DNA of 64,000 nucleotides from Prevotella sp. (GTDB taxonomy: Bacteria > Bacteroidota > Bacteroidia > Bacteroidales > Bacteroidaceae), in contig JAFVGZ010000018.1 in assembly GCA_017478025.1 (NCBI GenBank), forward strand, positions 62,001-126,000, written 5' to 3'. Below are positions 33,312 to 41,758 of this stretch, piece after piece. Below the pieces are notes generated by a model, which made no database searches, was not told the DNA's origin, and worked only from the letters and a program-made list of their open reading frames with translations. Every line of letters starts with the position of its first letter. Within the stretch, counting starts at the first letter, position 1. Both the position numbers and the translations under genes were made by a program.

Positions 33312-34601
33312 TTACAGGCTGTGGTATATGCGCATGAATTCGCTAACTTTCTTGTCCCAGGTGAGGTTTTCGCTGACCCATTGGCGTGACCTCTCGCCTA
33401 TCGCTGTCAGCTCGTCACGATGCGCGAGGCACCATCGTAACCGCTCCGCAAAGGCCTCGACACACTGAGGGTATGTGTCGCACACGGGTACCTTTATTAA
33501 TATATCATCGGGGAAGGCATCCTGTCCGCCTGCATCAAAGCATATCGTGGGACACCCTAAGGAACAGGCCTCCAGCACCGACATGGAACCGGAGTCGCGG
33601 AATGCGGGATAGACGCTGAGGTCACATTCCGTCATGACGCGCAACAACTCATCGCGCTGCATGAACGGTATCAGCTCCACCAAGCCCTGCAATCCTTCCT
33701 CCTCTACCCAGCCTTTCACCTTCTGCTGCTCCTCGTCCGTGCGAATGCCTATAAGCTTGATGCAGATTGCGGGCAGGGGTTCCTGCGTGTCTTTCTGCAC
33801 AAAGGCGCGTGACGCAGCCCTGAGGAACAGATGCAGCCCCTTCCAGTCAAGCGCCTTGCCGGCATAGACCACCGTCATAGGCCTGCCAGCGCGCTCAGGA
33901 GTAGTGTCAGGGGCGCTCTTACTGATGTCATGGCGGCTGATGCCAATGGCAGGCATGAGAGCCATCCGGCTGTCTCCCTTGTAGGGCTCAAGGCGATTCT
34001 GGTTTTCCTTGGCCGAACAGAGAATTACCTTCTTGTTCTTGCTGCGGGTATTGAGAAAGCGGAACAGAGGCAGGTCACGTCCCTTCAGGCGAATAGCCTC
34101 CTTCTTGGCAGTATGCTCCTCCAGATCCTGCCACAATGCCGGAGCAATCACCTCGGCCCCGCCTATCGGTCCGATAACAAACGGTATCTTCATCCAATAG
34201 CCCGGCGAAGGCGTGCGATACTGGTTGAATGTGATATGGTGCAGTATGTCTATGCCATATTCCTTTATCGCCCTGCGCACCGCGCCGCGCGCACAGAGCT
34301 GCCACATCAGGTAATTGTACTGCTCACCCCAATGGCTCGACATCTCCTTTTTATAATATAATAAGGTGGGGACATCATAGAACAGCACATGAAGATTGGT
34401 CACCCTACCCGCTCCCTGATACCTCCCCTCAGAGAGTTCTGCGAGGGCTGTCTCAATCTTCTCCCTGCACCGTGAGCGTGTGAGCACATACACTTCATTG
34501 TCAGGATACTGCTGCGCCATCGTCAGCGGTACCATCCACCCCACTCCATACTCGCTCCCCGCCCCGGGTTCACAAGCGTATGCCAAATACAAGATTTTCA
34601 T
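33312..34601 (-). CDS. Family 4 glycosyltransferase
   Basis: The 429 residues make a GT-B fold. The start LYLAYACEPGAGSEYGVGW is typical of a Bacteroidetes GT4 subgroup. VIGPIGGAEVIAP follows, then the nucleotide-sugar half with MTVVYAGKALDWKGLHLFLRA and SGSMSVLEACSLGCPTICFDAGG, where Glu in VLEA belongs to the E-x7-E motif. Its start overlaps the stop of the upstream gene by 4 nt (ATGA). Three genes on this strand (36783 down to 33312) form one operon, convergent to the large polysaccharide operon. Confidence 0.93.
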   Translation of the reverse strand: MKILYLAYACEPGAGSEYGVGWMVPLTMAQQYPDNEVYVLTRSRCREKIETALAELSEGRYQGAGRVTNLHVLFYDVPTLLYYKKEMSSHWGEQYNYLMWQLCARGAVRRAIKEYGIDILHHITFNQYRTPSPGYWMKIPFVIGPIGGAEVIAPALWQDLEEHTAKKEAIRLKGRDLPLFRFLNTRSKNKKVILCSAKENQNRLEPYKGDSRMALMPAIGISRHDISKSAPDTTPERAGRPMTVVYAGKALDWKGLHLFLRAASRAFVQKDTQEPLPAICIKLIGIRTDEEQQKVKGWVEEEGLQGLVELIPFMQRDELLRVMTECDLSVYPAFRDSGSMSVLEACSLGCPTICFDAGGQDAFPDDILIKVPVCDTYPQCVEAFAERLRWCLAHRDELTAIGERSRQWVSENLTWDKKVSEFMRIYHSL

Positions 34602-35650
34602 AGACTCAATGATTTATAGATTGCATCTGCATCAGAACTGATTCTGTCAAGCGAGAATGTCCTGTCAACAAACTCCTTGGAATAGCGTCCCATCTCGTCA
34701 CGCAGTTGCTTGTCATTCATCAGCCTGTGTAGCTGCTGCGCTAAGGCTTTGCTATCCCCAAAGGGGAACGTGAGGCAGTTCTTTGCCTCCTCCACCACAT
34801 CGGGCAGTCCCCCCACAGGAGTCGAGATGACGCTGATGCCGTAGTTCCAGGCCTCGAGCACCACCATGGGGAAGCCCTCCTCGTATGAGCACAGCACTAA
34901 TATGGATGCCTCTGAGAAGTTACGCTCCTTTTCCTTGCCGGTGATGTAGCCTGTGAAAGTCACGTTATCCTTCAGCCCCATCTCCTCGCTCATCCGTGCA
35001 AAGCGCTCCACGTCGCCGTTGCCCATCATCGTCACCTTCCACTTGCCCAGCTTACCCTCAGCCTTCAGCTGTGATACGGCGTCAAGCAGGATGTTGGGAG
35101 CCTTGTTATCATCCATATATCCCACAAAGATGATGCTCTCCCGCTTAGCGTAATCGGACTGTCCTGCCGTGTATGCCTTAGTGTTGCTGGCATTATACAG
35201 CACCGCCGTGGGCGTTTTCACCGATGGGAAGTATTGCGGGAACAGTGCCTGCCATTTCTTTGCAAGCAGGATTATGAGGTCTGCACGCTTGAGATGCCAC
35301 AGGAACAGGCCGTTGCCGGTATGCTTGCTCAGCTGATTGCCCATGTGGATGTGCATGATAATCTTCTTTCTCCCCAGGAGCGCAAGAAAGAATACAGGGA
35401 ACTGTATGACCAGACATATCCTGTCAGGAACGGTATGGAAATGCACCACGTCATACCGCCATATATGCAACACCGCCCACAGGTAAGCCTTCAGGGCATA
35501 ATAAATCTTCCACAGATAGTTGCGTTGTATCTGCGTGCCGAGCCAATGACACCTATACTTCTCCCATATAGGCATCTGCTCCATGAGGCGTATGACCGAG
35601 GCAACACCGCCACCGGACTCACGCGCACTTCCTACCATCAGTACTTTCAT
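34598..35650 (-). CDS. Family 4 glycosyltransferase
   Basis: The product is about 350 residues. From MKVLMVGSARESGGGVASVIRL it shows a GT4 N-terminal domain (YDVVHFHTVPDR, KKIIMHIHMGNQLSK) and C-terminal domain (IIFVGYMDDNKAPNILLDAV, EGFPMVVLEAWNYGISVISTPVGGLPDVV). An open frame extends upstream to 35713, but the ATG at 35650 overlaps the preceding stop as ATGA and begins exactly at the Rossmann strand, so it is preferred. It overlaps the next gene in the same way. It may act on the surface glycan with its neighbours. Confidence 0.93.
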   Translation of the reverse strand: MKVLMVGSARESGGGVASVIRLMEQMPIWEKYRCHWLGTQIQRNYLWKIYYALKAYLWAVLHIWRYDVVHFHTVPDRICLVIQFPVFFLALLGRKKIIMHIHMGNQLSKHTGNGLFLWHLKRADLIILLAKKWQALFPQYFPSVKTPTAVLYNASNTKAYTAGQSDYAKRESIIFVGYMDDNKAPNILLDAVSQLKAEGKLGKWKVTMMGNGDVERFARMSEEMGLKDNVTFTGYITGKEKERNFSEASILVLCSYEEGFPMVVLEAWNYGISVISTPVGGLPDVVEEAKNCLTFPFGDSKALAQQLHRLMNDKQLRDEMGRYSKEFVDRTFSLDRISSDADAIYKSLSL

Positions 35651-36783
35651 TCCCATCTCCATAGTCGTAAGCGTCTCCAGAGGTAGTGATACATGCGGAA
35701 CACTGGTTCCCATAGCACTTCCTCTGGATAGTTCTTAAGAAACCGTAAATTGTGCTTGATGCGTGTCCAGGCATATAACACACCGCGAAACTCTAAAGAC
35801 TCTTCCGTAACCTCTGACCACTTGTAGAGCGTGTCGTACTTGCCGAAGTTCCCGCATCGTATTATCTCGTCGAGCAGGCATGGACCTCCGTGGGTGTCAG
35901 GGGGACACAGCAGAGAGTCATCAGGCATGGCAAACGACTCGCGCATTATGTACATCACATCCCCAGCAAAGCCTTTCAATCCGAAATCTGACAGGCATTG
36001 CCGCAGTGCCGCCATATCTTCGGGCGTGGCTTCACGATGCAATGACTGCAGGACAAAGTAATAATCCACAAGCTGGCGAAAACCTATACCCTCTTCAAAG
36101 ATATGCTTGTAGAGGTGGAGCAACTGGAAGATAGCGTTAAACTGTACCGTCGGAATATGGTAGCCCTCAAACTCCACGACGTTGTGCTGGTGCTTCAGCC
36201 AGCGCTGCAACCTCCTGTTGCGCAGGGGGGAGTAGAGCCATGTAGGTCTGTAATGCACCTCTACGGTCGTTGGCAGCACAGGCCAGTCCATGTCGTGATA
36301 ATAGATGAACCGCCCGGGCTTCACGTTCTGGCAGTATTCTATTACCCTCCTTATCGGACCGCTGCCGCCTTGCCCTGCATTCTCTGTAGTTGGCCACACC
36401 CATATATCTATGTCACCTGGAACACGGCAGTTCCTTAACTCCTCCGGATAGTAAGCGCGATTTCCCTGTCCTTTCAGCACCATACATTGGAACCCATCGC
36501 TGCGCAAACGGTCAGAGACGCGCCTGCTGTCAGCAGATGCATATCGGTTGAGCTCAGCAATCTTGTCTGCCTTCAACGCCCATTGCCGCAACAACTTGCG
36601 TGGTGGACGCTGCTCATCAGGCAACATCTGTACGCCCGCATAGCACACCCCCACCAAGGTTTGACGCTTTGACATCTCGTAAACCTTAGCCCATTCCTCA
36701 TCTGTAGGCGCCGCAGCAAGCGATTTCTTGCAGGCACCTACAGACAAGCGAAGCAGCTCAAAGAACAGTTCCTCTGTATTCAT
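35647..36783 (-). CDS. Nucleotidyltransferase-fold protein (NTP_transf_5 family)
   Basis: This 378-residue protein belongs to a family often found in Bacteroidetes glycan loci. Motifs include LLRLSVGACKKSLAAAPTDEEWAKVYEMSKRQTLVG at the start, FQCMVLKGQGNRAYYP, and VPGDIDIWVWP near 126-136, where the DxD-like acidic pair is the presumed metal site. The C-terminal half has HHNVVEF-type and FRQLVDYYFVLQ segments. The biochemical role is not established. It heads the three-gene operon and is coupled to the next gene by a 4-nt overlap. Confidence 0.82.
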   Translation of the reverse strand: MNTEELFFELLRLSVGACKKSLAAAPTDEEWAKVYEMSKRQTLVGVCYAGVQMLPDEQRPPRKLLRQWALKADKIAELNRYASADSRRVSDRLRSDGFQCMVLKGQGNRAYYPEELRNCRVPGDIDIWVWPTTENAGQGGSGPIRRVIEYCQNVKPGRFIYYHDMDWPVLPTTVEVHYRPTWLYSPLRNRRLQRWLKHQHNVVEFEGYHIPTVQFNAIFQLLHLYKHIFEEGIGFRQLVDYYFVLQSLHREATPEDMAALRQCLSDFGLKGFAGDVMYIMRESFAMPDDSLLCPPDTHGGPCLLDEIIRCGNFGKYDTLYKWSEVTEESLEFRGVLYAWTRIKHNLRFLKNYPEEVLWEPVFRMYHYLWRRLRLWRWE

Positions 36784-36820
36784 TCCTCGTTAAGGCAGAA
36801 TTAATGTGGGTTAATAAGTT

Positions 36821-36851
36821 GTCCAAGAGTCTGCGATACCATCACAGACAC
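36821..36851. repeat. 31-bp near-palindromic repeat, copy 1
   Basis: GTCCAAGAGTCTGCGATACC... at 36821-36851 matches 37728-37758 at most positions. The core GTCTGCGATACCATCACAGAC is nearly self-complementary. The two copies flank nagB. The rest of the 36784-36890 gap shows nothing else. Confidence 0.75.
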
Positions 36852-36890
36852 AATTAGCGGTGGACTCTATTAATTTTAATTCCGACCTTT

Positions 36891-37682
36891 TTATAGATTT
36901 CCGCGTTCCTTGTCCAGATAATACTTGTAAGTGCCCACAGTGAGTTCATCACACGCAGCCTCATCGCATACCACGATTGCCTTCGGGTGCATCTGCAGCA
37001 TAGATGCCGTCCACTTGTGACTTATCTCACCGTCCACGATATGCTTCAGGGCGCGAGCCTTATGATGACCGTTGCACACAAGCAGCACCTCCTTTGCAGC
37101 CATCACGGTGCCGATACCTACCGTCAGAGCCTGAGATGGCACCTGCGAAAGGTCACCGTCAAAGAAGCGGCTGTTGGCTATGATTGTGTCAGTGGTGAGA
37201 GTCTTAATGCGAGTCTTAGATGTCAGACTGGAACCGGGTTCGTTAAATGCCAAGTGTCCGTCTGGACCTACTCCACCCATGAAGAGATCTATGCCACCAG
37301 CATCCTCTATCATCTTCTCATAGTCCTCACACTCCTTTATCAGGTCAGGGGCATTGCCATTCAATATATGGACGTTCTCCTTCTTTATGTCAATGTGCGA
37401 GAAGAAGTTTTTCCACATGAAGGAATGATATGACTCTGGGTGAGACTCCGGCAGCTTCACATACTCATCCATATTAAATGTTACAACATTCTGGAATGAC
37501 AGCTCACCTGCTTCATATTTCTTTATCAACTCACGATACAGTCCCAACGGGCTTGAGCCGGTAGGACAACCTAACTTAAAAGGCTTTTCTGCTGTTGGCT
37601 TAGCAGCAATGATTCGGCCTGCCACATAGTCAGCAGCCCATTTTGACATCTTCTCGTAATTTGGTTCAATAATTACTCTCAT
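36891..37682 (-). CDS. nagB: Glucosamine-6-phosphate deaminase
   Basis: This 263-residue isomerase/deaminase converts glucosamine-6-phosphate to fructose-6-phosphate and ammonia. Active-site residues are in place: Asp72 in FNMDEYV, and Asp141, His143 and Glu148 in GGVGPDGHLAFNEPG. TGSSPLGLYRELI binds phosphate. SLTSKTRIKTLTTDT is also typical. The gene is flanked on both sides by copies of a 31-bp palindromic repeat. It is on the same strand as rfbC but 153 nt away, so it may have its own promoter. Confidence 0.97.
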   Translation of the reverse strand: MRVIIEPNYEKMSKWAADYVAGRIIAAKPTAEKPFKLGCPTGSSPLGLYRELIKKYEAGELSFQNVVTFNMDEYVKLPESHPESYHSFMWKNFFSHIDIKKENVHILNGNAPDLIKECEDYEKMIEDAGGIDLFMGGVGPDGHLAFNEPGSSLTSKTRIKTLTTDTIIANSRFFDGDLSQVPSQALTVGIGTVMAAKEVLLVCNGHHKARALKHIVDGEISHKWTASMLQMHPKAIVVCDEAACDELTVGTYKYYLDKERGNL

Positions 37683-37727
37683 TTTCTTAATCGTGTTTGT
37701 TTATTAATATTATCGTTTATTCTCTAT

Positions 37728-37758
37728 GTCCCAGAGTCTTCGACACCATCGCAGATAC
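37728..37758. repeat. 31-bp near-palindromic repeat, copy 2
   Basis: GTCCCAGAGTCTTCGACACC... at 37728-37758, the partner of 36821-36851. Confidence 0.75.
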
Positions 37759-37782
37759 TCCGTTCATGTTGAATTACTTTCA

Positions 37783-37838
37783 CCTTGCAGATTGTGATAC
37801 TCCCCTCGCCTTTGGAGAGGGGGTCGGGGGTGAGGTTA
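37783..37838. repeat. 55-bp dispersed repeat overlapping the rfbC stop
   Basis: ACCTTGCAG..., CCCCTCGCCTTTGGAGAGG and GGGGGTGAGGTTAA match 38527-38582 with a handful of differences and one extra base. This copy is intergenic and supplies the rfbC stop codon. The other copy is inside the GH105 coding sequence. Confidence 0.88.
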
Positions 37839-38399
37839 AAACGGGCTTTCAAAATCCCTCAGCAGCGGTTGCTTAGTGTCTTTCTCACTCAGCAACGCCT
37901 TCTCTGCAGGTATCTGCCAATCCACGCCGAGGCTTTCGTCAAGGATGCTTATGCCCCCGTCTGCCTCAGGGTGATAGAATTCGTCACACTTATACTGGAA
38001 CACCGCCGTCTCGCTCAGCACCGCAAAGCCATGCGCAAAGCCTTTAGGAATGAAGAACTGCCTGTGGTTCTCCTCTGTCAGCTCTGCCGTCACGTGCTGA
38101 CCATACGTCGGTGAGCCCTTACGGATATCCACTGCCACATCGAGCACGGCACCCCTTACGCAGCGCACAAGCTTGCTCTGCGTGAACGGTGGGCGCTGGA
38201 AATGCAGGCCACGCATCACGCCGTATGACGACATACTCTCATTGTCCTGCACAAAGCGCACATCATACCCCAATATGGGGCTTACCAACCGGTCAAACTC
38301 GCGTTGCGAGAAACTTTCAAAGAAGTACCCGCGCGCATCCTTAAATATGCGGGGCTCTATTATCAACACCCCCTTCAGTGGAGTCTCTATTATATTCAT
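37836..38399 (-). CDS. rfbC: dTDP-4-dehydrorhamnose 3,5-epimerase
   Basis: This 187-residue cupin-fold enzyme makes dTDP-4-dehydro-L-rhamnose. IFKDARGYFFESFSQREF, FVQDNESMSSYGVMRGLHFQRPPFTQSKLVRC with catalytic His66, and FIPKGFAHGFAVLSETAVFQYKCDEFYHPEADGGI are standard. The other rfb genes are not in the window. Its stop codon is formed by a dispersed GC-rich repeat. It lies 60 nt downstream of the GH105 gene; rhamnose synthesis could serve the nearby surface glycans. Confidence 0.96.
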   Translation of the reverse strand: MNIIETPLKGVLIIEPRIFKDARGYFFESFSQREFDRLVSPILGYDVRFVQDNESMSSYGVMRGLHFQRPPFTQSKLVRCVRGAVLDVAVDIRKGSPTYGQHVTAELTEENHRQFFIPKGFAHGFAVLSETAVFQYKCDEFYHPEADGGISILDESLGVDWQIPAEKALLSEKDTKQPLLRDFESPF

Positions 38400-38407
38400 T
38401 TATTCTT

Positions 38408-38463
38408 TTATATGTAGTGTCAATTCGTTAATCCGTTATTCCGTTAATTCGTTAACTCGTTAA
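38408..38463. repeat. 8-bp-period AT-rich array
   Basis: Six 8-bp units (ATTCGTTA, ATCCGTTA, TTCCGTTA, ATTCGTTA, ACTCGTTA, ATTCGTGA) fill most of the gap between rfbC and the GH105 gene and overlap the latter's stop codon. A similar 8-bp array is at 55031-55070. Confidence 0.85.
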
Positions 38464-39761
38464 TTCGTGACCTTCTTTCCGTTCACAATGTATATCTCGC
38501 CCTCTTTCAGCTCCTGCACCCTGCGACCTTGCAGGTCGTAATACTCCCCTCGCCTTTGGAGAGGGGCCGGGGGTGAGGTTAACCCTGTCTCTCCACTCTG
38601 TTCCTTCAGCCATTTGTAATACTCTGTCGTACCCAGCAGGAAGCACCCCAGACCGAAGTCCTCAAAGTTTGGCACGCCGTCATAGGTAAACGGCCATCCC
38701 TTCGAAGGCCTGTCTGATGTCCCTTGCACATATCCCAGGAAGCCATTCTCATGCACACACGACGCACACGCCGACCATGCCCTGTCTGCCGCCTCACGAT
38801 ATATCGGCTCCGTCAGCAAGCCCTTTCGCAGGCCCCATACCAGGCCATAGAGGAACAGTCCCGTTCCCGTCAGCTCCGGACCGTTATATGCCGTCGACAC
38901 AAGGCTGGCATTCCAAAAGCCATCCTCACGCTGACACTCCACGATAGCTCGGCTCATTAACAGGAAGTCGCGCTGCAGCGGAGCATAAAAATCCCTCATA
39001 TCATCCTCGCTCACGGGGCTCATCATATCCAATTGGTCCATCACTCTCACTAAAGCAGCATAGACCCAGCCGTTGCCGCGGCTCCAATAGCTATTCTTAC
39101 CATCATTCTCCTTCACGCCTCGCAGCGCCGCATCGCGCCACCACAGGCCCTCACTCTCCACGAAGAGGGGACCGCCACCACATGAGTTGCGCGTCCAGAG
39201 ATAGGACTGCATCGCAAACTCCATATACCGCCTATCATCAGTTATTCTGTAAAGCATCGCCAATGCCGGCATCGCCATCTGAATGGCATCTATCCACGTC
39301 CAGTCACGGTTATGCACCGAGCGGTCCCTACCCCATATCTGACTGTCGAAATCTGCCTTTGCACCAGCATATTTCTTTGCGCCGCCCACCTGGAAATAAC
39401 GCATCATATACGTCTGCGTGCAACACTGGTCATCAGCATGGATGCGCCATATCGTGCTGCGCGGCGACCAATCGTGCGAATCAGCCCACGTATCAGTATA
39501 TTCTATATACCTCTCCTGCGGGTCAATCTCATACAGTCCCATCAGTCCCTCGTAATACACGCCACGCGTCCAGATATGACTGGGCCTCACTTTATCGGTC
39601 ACGCTATTAGCCGTAGGGTCTGGCACCGTGCGCATAAAATAATCGTTAGCACGCCGCGACAGGTTCAGCACAGAGTCCATACGACTCTCTGCCGCAACAT
39701 TGATGACGCCACACAACAGCAGCCCCATCATCAGACACAGATATGACACACAGTGCTTCAT
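38460..39761 (-). CDS. Unsaturated rhamnogalacturonyl/glucuronyl hydrolase (GH88/GH105 type), secreted
   Basis: The product has about 433 residues with an N-terminal signal peptide ending near NVAAES. The (alpha/alpha)6 barrel shows RPSHIWTRGVYYEGLMGLY, DWTWIDAIQMAMPALAMLYRIT (acidic catalytic residue), YWSRGNGWVYAALVRVMDQL and ELTGTGLFLYGLVWGLRKG. It removes unsaturated uronic acid left by pectate or rhamnogalacturonan lyases. The C-terminus YYDLQGRRVQELKEGEIYIV resembles the sorting tail of secreted Prevotella proteins. It is preceded by SPPAPLQRRGE, which is encoded by a dispersed repeat. The ATG at 39761 is preferred to a TTG at 39770. A TACCTTTG box at 39775-39768 puts transcription start almost at the ATG. 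Confidence 0.9.
   Translation of the reverse strand: MKHCVSYLCLMMGLLLCGVINVAAESRMDSVLNLSRRANDYFMRTVPDPTANSVTDKVRPSHIWTRGVYYEGLMGLYEIDPQERYIEYTDTWADSHDWSPRSTIWRIHADDQCCTQTYMMRYFQVGGAKKYAGAKADFDSQIWGRDRSVHNRDWTWIDAIQMAMPALAMLYRITDDRRYMEFAMQSYLWTRNSCGGGPLFVESEGLWWRDAALRGVKENDGKNSYWSRGNGWVYAALVRVMDQLDMMSPVSEDDMRDFYAPLQRDFLLMSRAIVECQREDGFWNASLVSTAYNGPELTGTGLFLYGLVWGLRKGLLTEPIYREAADRAWSACASCVHENGFLGYVQGTSDRPSKGWPFTYDGVPNFEDFGLGCFLLGTTEYYKWLKEQSGETGLTSPPAPLQRRGEYYDLQGRRVQELKEGEIYIVNGKKVTN
38527..38582. repeat. 55-bp dispersed repeat inside the GH105 coding sequence
   Basis: This copy of the element at 37783-37838 is in frame, encoding the linker between the catalytic domain and the C-terminal tail and the first residues of that tail (YYDLQG). 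Confidence 0.85.
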
Positions 39762-39767
39762 TGGCGA

Positions 39768-39775
39768 CAAAGGTA
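39768..39775 (-). promoter_or_regulatory. -7 box of the GH105 gene
   Basis: TACCTTTG on the minus strand, about 7 nt before the chosen ATG; no good -33 box is visible. The position implies a nearly leaderless transcript. Confidence 0.45.
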
Positions 39776-39884
39776 ATCAATTTTATCCACTTTCATGACA
39801 TGATGAGCAGAAATTTGTAACTTATTTCATAAAAATTCCACTTTTCAGGCCTATGAATCGATAAAAATGAGTATATTTGCAACC

Positions 39885-40055
39885 ATGAAACACCTTATTA
39901 TTCGTAATTTGGGGTCACAGAAGGCGTCAGCCCTTGGCGCAGATGCCGCCCCTCTGTTGGCCTTGCAAAACGAATATGATATACTGATGGCCGAACGCGA
40001 TGACACGTTTATGGAGAAACTCAAACATATTCGCCGCGTTGCAGCCACCTTCTAA
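39885..40055 (+). CDS. Small hypothetical protein (56 residues)
   Basis: A frame of 56 codons begins MKHLIIRNLGSQKASALGAD and ends HIRRVAATF. A TATATTTG box at 39872-39879 would start transcription just before its ATG. An in-frame ATG at 39867 would add six residues but overlaps that box. I recognise no family. The first nine residues recall ATPase starts of the type MKxLIIxNxG, so it may be a remnant. It lies divergent to the GH105 gene. Low confidence that it is translated. Confidence 0.35.
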   Translation: MKHLIIRNLGSQKASALGADAAPLLALQNEYDILMAERDDTFMEKLKHIRRVAATF

Positions 40056-40208
40056 TAATAAGAATAATGTATAACATCAAAACAAATACGCCAATAAACA
40101 GATAAAACATAATAGGACATAAGGCTGTGCACGACCTTTGGTCGCCTTGCATAGCAAAGAACGTCAACTTTTGATGGCGTCTCTACATCAAGATGATGGT
40201 ACGGATGT

Positions 40209-40517
40209 TTATTTGTAGTACTCGATGTTCAGTTCCTCGGTGATGTTGAAATCATCGTGGAGGTCATCGTCGTAGGTATAGATGAGGCGCAGACCTCGAT
40301 AGACTGCCGGTACTTTCAGGGTGTCGAGCAAGTGCCATCTAGGCTTGCCGAAGTCATAGGATTCCCTGTCGAGGAGGATGCGGTTGGTGGTATAGTCAAA
40401 ATGATAGTACCCGCCACCGATGCATTGGTCTCCAGGTTTCAACAGGTCCTTGTGCTGATTTACCATTCCGAGCCGGAAATGGCCGTCCATTGTAATGATG
40501 AATTTCGGGAGTGACAT
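40209..40517 (-). CDS. Conserved hypothetical protein (102 residues)
   Basis: A small soluble protein with KFIITMDGHFRLGMVNQHKDLLKPGDQCIGGGYYHFDY and YGxPRWHLLDTLKVP-like segments. I know similar hypothetical proteins from Bacteroidetes, but no function is assigned. It lies on the same strand as, and 51 nt downstream of, the HxlR regulator. The 150 nt after it (40056-40208) show no gene. Confidence 0.7.
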   Translation of the reverse strand: MSLPKFIITMDGHFRLGMVNQHKDLLKPGDQCIGGGYYHFDYTTNRILLDRESYDFGKPRWHLLDTLKVPAVYRGLRLIYTYDDDLHDDFNITEELNIEYYK

Positions 40518-40568
40518 AATTTAGGTTAGAAACAAAGTGATGGACTATGAATAATGCAGGCTTATAAT

Positions 40569-40913
40569 CTAATCTGTTACAACCTCGCTGAAATGCTCCT
40601 TACCCCATTCGATGAGGGCTGTAAGTACTGGCATCAGCGATTTGCCTGTATCTGTCAATGAGTATTCCACACGGGGCGGAACCTCGGGATAGACCTCACG
40701 ATGAACCAGATGGCTCTGCTCCAGACTCTTCAGCGTCTGAGATAGCATCTTCTGCGAGCAGTCCGTCATGAAGTTGCGTAGCTCGCTGAACCGCAACACT
40801 CCTGTTTCACTGGTGTGAAGCATGTATAGGACCAACATTGACCACTTGTCGCCGAAACGACTCACCACTTGCCTGATGGGACAGGCTAAATATGCTGCTT
40901 TTATATCTGCCAT
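40569..40913 (-). CDS. HxlR-family transcriptional regulator
   Basis: This 114-residue winged-helix protein has ACPIRQVVSRFGDKWSMLVLYML at the start, with the family Cys near residue 11 and the KW pair, then LRFSELRNFMTDCSQKMLSQTLKSLEQSHLVHREVYPEVPPRVEYSLTDTGKSL, the recognition helix and wing. HxlR proteins often sense oxidants or aldehydes and control a divergent gene. Here that would be the cupin and flavin genes starting at 41306. A short palindrome GCGCCCTTAGGGCG lies at 40942-40955. Confidence 0.93.
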   Translation of the reverse strand: MADIKAAYLACPIRQVVSRFGDKWSMLVLYMLHTSETGVLRFSELRNFMTDCSQKMLSQTLKSLEQSHLVHREVYPEVPPRVEYSLTDTGKSLMPVLTALIEWGKEHFSEVVTD

Positions 40914-41305
40914 AGCTAAAAACTTTCACGTTTCGTAAGTGCGCCCTTAGGGCGTTTAAGTACTAAAGAGAAAGTTGAATAAATACTCTTTATATATTTT
41001 TCTGCGCAAAGGTAACAAAAAGTTACTAAGTATCGGCATTATACTACGTTAATCTAAGTTAACGCCGGTTATGCGGTAGTCCTATATTCATCCAATTCCT
41101 ACTTTTTGGTAACTATGAAACCAAAAAGTGCCTTCTTGTGGGAACGGAATAGTTGCCGTACCTTTGCACCCAGTTAAGAACCGGTGGCGGAGATGTTCAC
41201 TCTCGGCATAAATGAAGCACGCTTCGTTCTGCTCTCGCTTAATCGCATCGTTGCACCGGCAAAACAAAAACAACAATTAGTTTAACTTAATAAAGAATAA
41301 GAACA
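40914..41305. other. Divergent promoter region and cupin leader
   Basis: TTG (41136-41138) and TACCTTTG (41159-41166) form a promoter for the cupin gene, leaving a leader of about 135 nt. The leader includes an open frame of 30 codons (41193-41285, starting MFTLGINEARFVLLSLNRIV) with no visible ribosome-binding site. The HxlR side contains a GCGCCCTTAGGGCG palindrome. Confidence 0.6.
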
Positions 41306-41758
41306 ATGAAACAGATTGAGACAATTAAGGAAGGCAAGAACTTCAAGGCAGTTAGTGTAGGTAAGATGGATGAGATCATTGAGCATGAGTTGCCAATGGG
41401 TCCTGTAACCATTCAGGGTAAGGTATTCGCAGGTCAGGCCGTAGGTGCTACTGGCAGCGAACTGAGTTTCCAGACGCTTGTTCCGGGTCAGGACAGCGGT
41501 TTCCTTCACACTCACAAGACCCACGAGGAGCTTTACATAATCCTGAAGGGTGAGGGTCAGTATCAGGTTGACGGTGAGATATTCCCTGTCAGCGAGGGTG
41601 CCATTATCCGCGTTGCTCCAGATGGCAAGCGTGCCCTGAAGAATACCGGTAAGGAGAACCTGACCATGCTCTGCATCCAATACAAGGCCAATGCCTTCAC
41701 CGAGGCTGACAGCCCTATGACAGACGGCGTTATACTGCAGGACGAACTGAAATGGTAA
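41306..41758 (+). CDS. Cupin-domain protein
   Basis: The 150-residue product has one conserved cupin barrel: GFLHTHKTHEELYIILKGEGQYQVDGE, with metal-binding His/His/Glu, and the second motif GAIIRVAPDGKRALKNTGKENLTMLCIQYKAN. The enzymatic or sensing role is unknown. It is divergent from the HxlR regulator and overlaps the next gene's start by 7 nt, so it is probably HxlR-controlled and co-expressed with the flavin protein. Confidence 0.9.
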   Translation: MKQIETIKEGKNFKAVSVGKMDEIIEHELPMGPVTIQGKVFAGQAVGATGSELSFQTLVPGQDSGFLHTHKTHEELYIILKGEGQYQVDGEIFPVSEGAIIRVAPDGKRALKNTGKENLTMLCIQYKANAFTEADSPMTDGVILQDELKW

